Source: Lactobacillus pasteurii DSM 23907 = CRBIP 24.76 (lineage in GTDB: Bacteria; Bacillota; Bacilli; Lactobacillales; Lactobacillaceae). From it: DNA of 64,000 bases. Under the pieces are notes generated by a model that was not told where the DNA came from, did no database searches, and saw nothing but the letters and a program-made list of their open reading frames with translations. The DNA lies in contig NZ_CAKD01000020.1 in assembly GCF_000297025.1 (NCBI RefSeq), positions 62,001-126,000 on the forward strand, written 5' to 3'. Positions 57,867-64,000 of the stretch are shown here, one piece after another. Numbering within the stretch: the stretch's first letter is position 1; every line of letters starts with the position of its first letter. The translations under genes and the position numbers were made by a program.

Positions 57867-59600
57867 ATGGCTTATCAAGCACTATATAGAAAATGGCGAC
57901 CACGCACTTTTGACAGTATAGTTGGTCAGGAAGCCATAACGGAAACTTTAAAGAATTCAATCAAACGCAATAAAATTTCGCATGCGTTTTTATTTGCTGG
58001 GCCTAGAGGTACTGGTAAGACTTCTTGTGCCAAGATTTTTGCTAAGGCATTAAATTGTACTAACTTGCAAGATGGCGAGCCCTGCAACGAATGCGCAAAT
58101 TGTATAGCTGCCGACAAAGGCGCTTTGGCTGATATTATTGAAATCGATGCCGCTTCTAACAATGGTGTTGATGAAATTAGAGAGATTCGCGATAAGGTAA
58201 AGTATGCGCCAACTGAGGGTAAATATAAGGTCTACATTATCGATGAGGTCCATATGCTTTCAATCGGAGCTTTCAATGCCTTGCTTAAGACCCTAGAAGA
58301 GCCACCTGCTCATGTGGTCTTTATCTTAGCAACAACTGAATTGCAAAAAGTTCCAGCTACGATTATTTCTCGAACTCAGCGCTATAACTTCAAACGAATT
58401 TCCAAGCAAGACTTGATGGACAGAATGGTTTTCATCTTGGATCAAGAAAAGATTGCTTATGAAGATCAAGCTATTTCAGTGATTGCTCAAGTTGCTGACG
58501 GGGGAATGAGAGATGCTTTAAGTATCTTGGATCAACTGCTGAGCTATGAACAAGATAGTGTTACTTATCAAGATGCTTTGCAGATTACCGGTTTTGCAGC
58601 TAAAGAAAAAATCGAACAAGTTTTAATTGACCTCTTGCTGGATCAAACCAGTCAGGCCTTAGCAAAAGCGGAGCAGCTTTTGAAAGATGGTGCAACTGCC
58701 AAAAATATTTTGGATGAGCTGATCGATTTAGCCAGCAAAGTCTTGATCAATCAAAAGATGGGCTCTAGCGATCAAACAGAATTTGTCACCGAAAACTTCG
58801 GCCAAACAGTTGCATCAATTGATCCGCAAAAGATTTTCAAGTTGATCGATTTAGCTAATGGCGCGCTAAATGATTTGCGCTATACTAATCAGCAACAAAT
58901 ACCACTAGAAGTATTTTTGGTTCAAAGCTCAACTTCAGCTGCAATTACAACTGAAGCTGCATCTCCAGTAGTCGCTGTTGATGATGGCTTAGCTAGTCAA
59001 ATAAAAATGCTGCAAGAAGAAGTCAAAAAGTTGACTAAAAAGGTCCAAGACTTGCAGGCAAATCCTCCTCAGCCAGCTTCAGAAAAAACTACTAACAAGC
59101 CAGCTCCAACAACTAGAATTGCATCAACATCTACCAATAATCGCAAGCAGGTTTACGAAGTACTTAAGCATGCAACTAAGGAAGATTTGGCAACTATTAA
59201 GGATATTTGGCCAGACTTGCAATCGGTCTTGGAAGTATCAGAGCGGGCCTTATTAGATGTTTTAGAACCAGTAGCTGCAAGTCCAGACAAGGTGGTAATG
59301 AAATGCAAGTACACCTTATGGTTTGAAAAAGCTAGCTCAGATGGCGATTTGTTAGGAAAATTGACAGGATATATTGAACAATTTTCTAAACATTCGTATG
59401 ATATAGTTTTAGTACCAGATGATGATTGGCTAGATGTAAGACAAGAATTCGTCAAGACGCATAAGCAAGAATTGATTGCCAAAAAGCGCCAGCGACTGGA
59501 GAATTTCGAAGAAAATGAACCAGAAGAAGCGCAGGGGGATTTAGAAGTTGTCACCAAGGCCAAGGATCTATTTGGCGAATTAGTAAATATAAAGGATTAA
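57867..59600 (+). CDS. dnaX: DNA polymerase III subunits gamma and tau
   Basis: DnaX is the clamp-loader motor. The 577-residue protein has Walker A GPRGTGKT at 45-52 and a zinc module with Cys64, Cys73, Cys76 and Cys79. Walker B DEVHMLSIGAFNALLKTLEEPP appears in two adjacent parts, and the sensor arginine in ISRTQRYNF. A proline-rich linker near 400-420 leads to the tau-type C-terminal domain. ATG 57867 fits the conserved MAYQALYRKWRP. No slippery stop context for a gamma form was found. Confidence 0.96.
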   Translation: MAYQALYRKWRPRTFDSIVGQEAITETLKNSIKRNKISHAFLFAGPRGTGKTSCAKIFAKALNCTNLQDGEPCNECANCIAADKGALADIIEIDAASNNGVDEIREIRDKVKYAPTEGKYKVYIIDEVHMLSIGAFNALLKTLEEPPAHVVFILATTELQKVPATIISRTQRYNFKRISKQDLMDRMVFILDQEKIAYEDQAISVIAQVADGGMRDALSILDQLLSYEQDSVTYQDALQITGFAAKEKIEQVLIDLLLDQTSQALAKAEQLLKDGATAKNILDELIDLASKVLINQKMGSSDQTEFVTENFGQTVASIDPQKIFKLIDLANGALNDLRYTNQQQIPLEVFLVQSSTSAAITTEAASPVVAVDDGLASQIKMLQEEVKKLTKKVQDLQANPPQPASEKTTNKPAPTTRIASTSTNNRKQVYEVLKHATKEDLATIKDIWPDLQSVLEVSERALLDVLEPVAASPDKVVMKCKYTLWFEKASSDGDLLGKLTGYIEQFSKHSYDIVLVPDDDWLDVRQEFVKTHKQELIAKKRQRLENFEENEPEEAQGDLEVVTKAKDLFGELVNIKD

Positions 59601-59615
59601 GAGAGGCAAAAAATT

Positions 59616-59951
59616 ATGAGTAGAAGACCTAATTTCGGCGGTATGGGCATGGGCGGAATGAACATGCAACAAATGATGAAGCAAGCTAAGAAGCTTCAAC
59701 AACAAATGCAAGAAGAACAAGAAAACTTAACCAAGCAAGAATTTGTTGGCAAGTCAGCCGATGATTTAGTAGTTGTTACTTTTACTGGTGATCGCAAGCT
59801 CAAGGAAATCAAGATTAACCCAGAAGCAATCGATCCAGAAGATCCAGATATGTTACAAGACCTGATTATTGATGCCGTAAACAAGGGTATGACTGAAATT
59901 GACAAGAGTACCCAGGCAAGTCTTGGCAAGTATACGAAAGGTTTGATTTAG
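59616..59951 (+). CDS. Nucleoid-associated YbaB/EbfC family protein
   Basis: This is a small dimeric DNA-binding protein encoded between dnaX and recR in most bacteria. The 111 residues have a Gly/Met-rich start, a helical segment ([20 protein letters not shown]) and the family core [18 protein letters not shown]. Its exact role is unsettled. Confidence 0.93.
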   Translation: MSRRPNFGGMGMGGMNMQQMMKQAKKLQQQMQEEQENLTKQEFVGKSADDLVVVTFTGDRKLKEIKINPEAIDPEDPDMLQDLIIDAVNKGMTEIDKSTQASLGKYTKGLI

Positions 59952-60551
59952 TTGGAATATCCATTACCAATTGCTCAACTAATTGATTCTTATATGAAAT
60001 TACCCGGTATTGGCGAAAAGACAGCTACTCGGTTAGCTTTTTATACTTTGGATATGCCAATGCAGGACGTGAGTGATTTTGCTCAGGCCTTGACCAATGT
60101 CAAAAGCAAGCTCCATCAATGTTCAATCTGTGGAAATATTACTGAACAAGATCCATGTTCAATTTGTTCTAATCCTTCAAGAGACCAGACTATGATTATG
60201 GTTGTCGAACAACCTAAGGATGTGATGGCTTTTGAAGATATGGGTGAGTATGATGGCCTGTATCATGTCTTACATGGAGTTTTATCGCCAATGGATGGCA
60301 TGGGACCAGAAGAGATCAACATTAAATCATTGATCACTCGTTTGCAAAAGCAAGATCAAGTCAAAGAAATAATCATTGCACTAAATTCAACTCCAGAAGG
60401 TGAATCGACTGCAATGTATATCAGTAAGTTAATCAAGCCTGCTGGCATTAAAGTTACTAGATTAGCAGCTGGACTTGCAGTAGGCAGCGATATTGAATAT
60501 GCTAACTCCATTACCTTGAAGCGAGCAGTACAAGGGAGAACATCATTATAA
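59952..60551 (+). CDS. recR: Recombination protein RecR
   Basis: RecR acts with RecO (and RecF) to load RecA on gapped DNA. The 199-residue protein has a helix-hairpin-helix ([14 protein letters not shown]), a zinc finger (CSICGN, CSICSN) and a TOPRIM domain ([16 protein letters not shown]). The TTG start abuts the preceding stop. Confidence 0.95.
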   Translation: MEYPLPIAQLIDSYMKLPGIGEKTATRLAFYTLDMPMQDVSDFAQALTNVKSKLHQCSICGNITEQDPCSICSNPSRDQTMIMVVEQPKDVMAFEDMGEYDGLYHVLHGVLSPMDGMGPEEINIKSLITRLQKQDQVKEIIIALNSTPEGESTAMYISKLIKPAGIKVTRLAAGLAVGSDIEYANSITLKRAVQGRTSL

Positions 60552-60790
60552 TGGCAAAAAGAAAAAGAGATAAGATCAAAGAGGATGGGGATCAGAAATT
60601 AATCGCCTTAGTCGAAAAATTGCAAAATCAGATTTCTTTTCAACAAAATCTCGATCAAACAACTCTAGACATGTCTGATGATAATGTAGTTGCCAGCAAA
60701 ATTTTGCGGGCAAAGTATAGTTTTTTGTATAATGAAGCTCGTTATCGACACACAAGATTTAGTGGCATAACCAATGCTATCACTCAATAA
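60551..60790 (+). CDS. yaaL: YaaL family (DUF2508) protein
   Basis: This 79-residue, very basic N-terminal ([11 protein letters not shown]) helical protein is typical of the uncharacterised gene after recR in Firmicutes. It overlaps the recR stop by 1 nt. Function is unknown. Confidence 0.85.
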   Translation: MAKRKRDKIKEDGDQKLIALVEKLQNQISFQQNLDQTTLDMSDDNVVASKILRAKYSFLYNEARYRHTRFSGITNAITQ

Positions 60791-60813
60791 AAAAAGCCCG
60801 GATGGGCTTTTTT
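60788..60813 (+). terminator. Terminator after yaaL
   Basis: AAAAAAGCCC and GGGCTTTTTT pair over a GGAT loop. Confidence 0.9.
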
Positions 60814-60891
60814 ATTTTTCATAAAACTATCTAGGCTGAAACACTGTTAATCTAAGTGGAAGTTCTGTAGAATAGACACATGGAGGGTTTT

Positions 60892-61539
60892 ATGAAGGGT
60901 ACATTTATTAGCTTTGAAGGGCCTGATGGGGCAGGAAAAAGTACAGTCTTAAAGGAAATTTTGGAGAAAGTCGGCCAAGAGATCAAACCACAATATATAG
61001 TAACTAGAGAACCTGGTGGATCGAAGATTGCGGAGAAGATTCGAAAAATTATCTTAGATCCGGAAAATAAGCAAATGGCCGATCGAACAGAAGCCTTGCT
61101 ATATGCAGCTTCAAGAAGTCAATTGGTTGAAGAAGTGATCAAGCCAGCCTTGGAAGCCGGAAAATTAGTCTTATCAGATCGATTTATCGACAGTTCTTTA
61201 GCTTATCAAGGCGTAGGTAGATCTTTAGGAATTGACAATGTTTATGAAATAAACAAATTTGCGACAGACGGAATTATGCCTGATTTAACGTTGTTTTTTG
61301 ATTTAGACCCAGAAATTGGACTGCAAAGAATCAAATTGGAAAGACCAGATCATGAGGATCGTTTGGAACAAGAGAAAATAAATTTCCATTATAAGGTTTA
61401 TAATGGCTATCAGGAGATCAATCAAAAATATGCAAACAGAATAGCAGTAATTAATGCCAATCAAGAGCTTGATCAAGTGGTTGAGGATGCAATTGCTGTT
61501 ATTAAGACTCGTTTGCCTGAATTATTTGATGAGAGGTAA
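60892..61539 (+). CDS. tmk: Thymidylate kinase
   Basis: Tmk phosphorylates dTMP to dTDP. The 215-residue protein has the P-loop GPDGAGKST at 10-18, the REPGGS motif and the DR motif in [16 protein letters not shown] 60892 is set by GGAGGG at 60882-60887; an ATG 12 nt earlier overlaps that SD. It heads a tmk-yaaQ-holB-yabA-rsmI operon, a Firmicute standard. Confidence 0.95.
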   Translation: MKGTFISFEGPDGAGKSTVLKEILEKVGQEIKPQYIVTREPGGSKIAEKIRKIILDPENKQMADRTEALLYAASRSQLVEEVIKPALEAGKLVLSDRFIDSSLAYQGVGRSLGIDNVYEINKFATDGIMPDLTLFFDLDPEIGLQRIKLERPDHEDRLEQEKINFHYKVYNGYQEINQKYANRIAVINANQELDQVVEDAIAVIKTRLPELFDER

Positions 61540-61544
61540 TTTTT

Positions 61545-61865
61545 ATGAAATTAATTGTTGCGATTGTTCAAAAAGAAGATTCCAATAAACTCCAAAGAGC
61601 ATTTGTCGAAAATAATGTTAGAGCGACTAAATTAGCTACAACAGGTGGTTTTTTGAGTCAAGGCAACACCACTTTTTTGATTGGTATTGATGATGAACAA
61701 GTGGACAAGGTGCTAGAGATTATCAAAGACAAGTCACAAGCACGTGAAGAATATGTTCAACCAAACTTAATTTCATCTGGCTTAGAAATGAGCCAATTTG
61801 TAAAAGTTACCGTTGGTGGAGCAACTTGCTTTGTTCTTCCAGTAGATCAATTTGAGCAATTCTAA
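61545..61865 (+). CDS. Cyclic di-AMP receptor, PII-like (DarA/PstA/YaaQ)
   Basis: This PII-like trimer binds c-di-AMP in Firmicutes; downstream partners are not established. The 106 residues have the family core TTGGFLSQGNTTFLIGI with the T-loop and a second loop near EEYVQP. The ATG follows tmk closely and the stop overlaps holB by 1 nt. Confidence 0.9.
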   Translation: MKLIVAIVQKEDSNKLQRAFVENNVRATKLATTGGFLSQGNTTFLIGIDDEQVDKVLEIIKDKSQAREEYVQPNLISSGLEMSQFVKVTVGGATCFVLPVDQFEQF

Positions 61866-62725
61866 TGATAGATATAAAGAAAATAGATCAAGCCCAAGCA
61901 GAGATTTTAAAGCGGGCTTACAGTAATAAACAATTGGCGCATAGTTTTCTTTTTGTAGCTAATGATCAAACAATTGCGATTAATACGGCTTTTTGGCTGG
62001 CTTGTTTGTATAATTGCCAAGGAGAAAACAAACCTGATGGCACATGCCAAAATTGCCAACAAATTTTATCTGGCAATCATCCAGATGTTTTGACGGTTCA
62101 ATTAGATGATCGGCAAAGTTTAAGTATTGATCAAATTCGTCCTTTGAAAGAAGAATTGGCCAAAAGTCCGGTTGAAAGCCAGATTCGCTTTTTTATTATC
62201 GAGCAAGCTCAAACTTTGACCTTATCTGCAGCTAATGCTTTATTGAATCTATTAGAAGAGCCAATAGCCCCAGTGGTTACGATTTTGATTACCAATAATT
62301 TGGATCAAATCTTGCCAACTATTCGCTCAAGAACGCAAATTTTCAAGTTTGCCAGCGAAGCTAGTTTATCTGGATCTAAAGATAGTCTCTTAGACAGTGG
62401 CTTTTCAGCCGATGAAATTGATAATTTAGGCGATTTGACCAAATTGAATCAAAGCATTAAGTACTTTTATGAGGAAATATGCGAACAAAATGACCTGGCG
62501 ATAGTTAGTGCTTATAAATTAGCATCGCAAAGTCAAAGTCCAGAATTGCGAAAGTATATCCTATTTCGTTTAAAATATTTAGCAGAACAAGATTTGCATC
62601 ATGACGATAAGAGAATAACTGGGATGCATATGCTAAAATATTTGATGGATGTTGACAAAATGAATTTGAGTAATGTAAGTTTCAAAAATTTATTGATGTA
62701 TCTTGCTTTACAGGGGAAAAGGTAG
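61865..62725 (+). CDS. holB: DNA polymerase III subunit delta'
   Basis: HolB is the stator subunit of the clamp loader. The 286-residue protein resembles DnaX but has lost Walker A (ANDQTIAIN in its place), as expected for delta'. It keeps a zinc CxxC module (GTCQNCQQ), NLLEEP and the SRTQIF arginine-finger motif. Confidence 0.93.
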   Translation: MIDIKKIDQAQAEILKRAYSNKQLAHSFLFVANDQTIAINTAFWLACLYNCQGENKPDGTCQNCQQILSGNHPDVLTVQLDDRQSLSIDQIRPLKEELAKSPVESQIRFFIIEQAQTLTLSAANALLNLLEEPIAPVVTILITNNLDQILPTIRSRTQIFKFASEASLSGSKDSLLDSGFSADEIDNLGDLTKLNQSIKYFYEEICEQNDLAIVSAYKLASQSQSPELRKYILFRLKYLAEQDLHHDDKRITGMHMLKYLMDVDKMNLSNVSFKNLLMYLALQGKR

Positions 62726-62734
62726 GTGCCAAGA

Positions 62735-63076
62735 GTGGATCCATATTCAAAGTTGCAACAACTTCACAACTCAATGGAAAAGATGACTAAGACGATCGAA
62801 AGCTTAGACAATGATATTTTAGAAATCTTAAAAGAAAATACTGAACTTAAGGTTGAGAACCAGTTATTGCGCGAAAAGCTAGATAAAATTACAGCTAGAA
62901 AAGGGCCAGAAGTAGTTAAGACCCAAAGCGGCCTGGAGTCGCTAAAGCAGATTTACAATTCAGGCTATCATATCTGCAATATGTATTATGGATCTCATCG
63001 AGACTTGAACTCTGACTGTATGTTTTGTATTGATATTTTGGATAATTTTGGAAATAAGAAAAATAAAAGGAATTAG
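62735..63076 (+). CDS. yabA: Replication initiation control protein YabA
   Basis: YabA restrains initiation by bridging DnaA and the DnaN clamp. The protein has an N-terminal leucine-zipper-like helix (about 5-60) and a C-terminal zinc module with His-x-Cys (YHICNMYY) and CMFC. GTG 62735 (MDPYSKLQQ) is preferred, with AGGTAGGTG upstream. GTG 62726, directly after the holB stop, adds three residues and is possible. Confidence 0.9.
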   Translation: MDPYSKLQQLHNSMEKMTKTIESLDNDILEILKENTELKVENQLLREKLDKITARKGPEVVKTQSGLESLKQIYNSGYHICNMYYGSHRDLNSDCMFCIDILDNFGNKKNKRN

Positions 63077-63078
63077 AG

Positions 63079-63933
63079 ATGCAGCAACAAAGTAGTTATG
63101 CGAATGAACAAGGAAAATTATATCTAGTGCCCACGCCAATTGGAAATCTAGAAGATATTACTATTCGTGCCAAGAATATCTTGAGCCAGGCTGATTATAT
63201 TGCTGCTGAAGATACGAGAACCAGTGGGATTTTGCTAGAAAAACTGGGAATCCACAATCAAATGATTTCTTTCCACAAGTACAATTCCAAGCAAAGAGCA
63301 CCAGAATTGATCGAATTAATGCAAAAAGGGGCAACGATTGCTGAAATAAGCGATGCAGGGATGCCTGTTATTTCCGATCCTGGTTTTGTATTAGTGCAAG
63401 AATGTATCAAAAATGATATTCCGGTTGTTCCTTTGCCAGGACCATCTGCTTTTGCGACGGCCTTGATTGCATCTGGCTTTGATGCTCAGCCTTTTACTTA
63501 TTATGGCTTTATTCCTAGAAAGAATTCCGAGCAAAAAGAATTTTTGCAAGAAATAAAACTTTCACATGCAACTTCGATTTTTTATGAAGCTCCACATCGC
63601 TTAGTCAAAACCCTAAAAGTGATGCAGGAGTGTTTAGGTGGTAATCGTCAAATTGTTGCAGCTAGAGAATTAACAAAAATTCATGAAGAATTTGTTCGAG
63701 GCAGCGTTGATGAACTTGTGGATCATTTTACCCAGACGGCTCCAAGGGGAGAATTCGTAATTTTGGTTTCGCCAAATGAAGATGAACCAGAACAATTGTC
63801 CTGGGAAGAATTAGTCAAGTTGGTTGATCAAGAGGTTGTCCGCGGAATTAGCAAAAAAGATGCGATTAAACAAGTGGCCAAGGTAAATCGCGTTTCCAAA
63901 AATGAGTTATACGACCACTATCATCAGGATTAG
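63079..63933 (+). CDS. rsmI: 16S rRNA (cytidine(1402)-2'-O)-methyltransferase RsmI
   Basis: RsmI methylates the ribose of C1402 in the decoding centre. The 284-residue protein belongs to the tetrapyrrole-methylase fold and has LYLVPTPIGNLEDITIRA, AAEDTR, SDAGMPVISDPG and PLPGPSAFATALIASG. A basic C-terminal domain follows. It starts 2 nt after yabA. Confidence 0.95.
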   Translation: MQQQSSYANEQGKLYLVPTPIGNLEDITIRAKNILSQADYIAAEDTRTSGILLEKLGIHNQMISFHKYNSKQRAPELIELMQKGATIAEISDAGMPVISDPGFVLVQECIKNDIPVVPLPGPSAFATALIASGFDAQPFTYYGFIPRKNSEQKEFLQEIKLSHATSIFYEAPHRLVKTLKVMQECLGGNRQIVAARELTKIHEEFVRGSVDELVDHFTQTAPRGEFVILVSPNEDEPEQLSWEELVKLVDQEVVRGISKKDAIKQVAKVNRVSKNELYDHYHQD

Positions 63934-63936
63934 TTT

Positions 63937-64000
63937 ATGAAGTATACAGAAGAACATACAATTGAATATGGCGAATGTGACGAAAACCAACATTTGAAGT
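63937..64000 (+). CDS. Acyl-ACP thioesterase, 5' end only
   Basis: Twenty-one codons are in view: MKYTEEHTIEYGECDENQHL and one Lys. The pattern matches the N-terminus of bacterial acyl-ACP thioesterases, which in lactobacilli follow rsmI. The window ends before any catalytic residue, so this is a partial call. Confidence 0.65.
   Translation, partial: MKYTEEHTIEYGECDENQHLK

Noticed and set aside
58990-59500. Programmed frameshift in dnaX making gamma
   Set aside because: A-rich runs exist, but none is a convincing AAAAAAG heptamer with a nearby stop in the -1 frame and a stimulatory hairpin.

Overview
The window reads as a stretch of the core chromosome of a low-GC Firmicute. The best fit is Lactobacillus sensu stricto (the acidophilus/delbrueckii group). 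Reasons: the rpoBC, str, S10-spc-alpha, EcfA1-EcfA2-EcfT-TruA and RplM-RpsI order; strong AAGGAGG ribosome binding sites; frequent TTG and GTG starts; a Bacillus-type short SRP RNA upstream of dnaX; and Lactobacillales-style RNA leaders. Species cannot be fixed from the sequence alone. No rRNA, tRNA, CRISPR array or prophage was seen.

Layout. 1-10.1 kb: clpC, then rpoB-rpoC behind their own promoter and a structured leader. 10.1-10.9 kb: a convergent ComC-type prepilin peptidase. 11.0-14.1 kb: rpsL-rpsG-fusA. 14.1-27.9 kb: one long ribosomal protein cluster from rpsJ to rplQ, including secY, adk, infA and rpoA, closed by a structured 3' element. 28.1-32.4 kb: the energy-coupling factor module for vitamin uptake, truA, and rplM-rpsI. 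32.4-37.9 kb: the most accessory part. It holds a DJ-1 family gene, a wrecked IS200/IS605 TnpB gene, a TauE/SafE permease, two histidine phosphatase superfamily enzymes around a CDF cation exporter, and a T4 polynucleotide-kinase-like protein. 38.0-46.0 kb: pepC, a small GNAT-like protein, dUTPase, radA, gltX, cysS, mrnC, rlmB. 46.1-49.5 kb: a ComX/SigH-like sigma factor, a small acidic protein, rpmG-secE-nusG, rplK-rplA. 49.5-55.4 kb: an atypical response regulator divergent from pstSCAB1B2-phoU. 55.4-64.0 kb: an L10-leader-controlled rplJ-rplL, an RsmC-like methyltransferase, tadA, SRP RNA, dnaX-ebfC-recR-yaaL, tmk-yaaQ-holB-yabA-rsmI, and the start of an acyl-ACP thioesterase.

How it works together. 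Most of the window makes the transcription and translation machinery: RNA polymerase subunits, about thirty ribosomal proteins, EF-G, IF1, two aminoacyl-tRNA synthetases, rRNA/tRNA modification enzymes, SRP RNA with SecY and SecE. Much of it appears to be controlled by RNA structures in leaders: upstream of rpoB, rpsL, rpsJ, rplM, nusG, rplK and rplJ, plus an extra L1-like site before rplA and an element after rplQ. The pst block is preceded by TTTACA repeats in 11-bp phase, as expected for PhoP control.

The points most worth a second look are: the rpoB leader and its exact 14-nt complement in the rpoC 3' UTR; the element after rplQ; the TnpB relic with its retained transposon end; the PNK-like kinase with an unrecognised C-terminal domain; and the orphan regulator next to pst. 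No complete, clearly undescribed multi-gene system was found.
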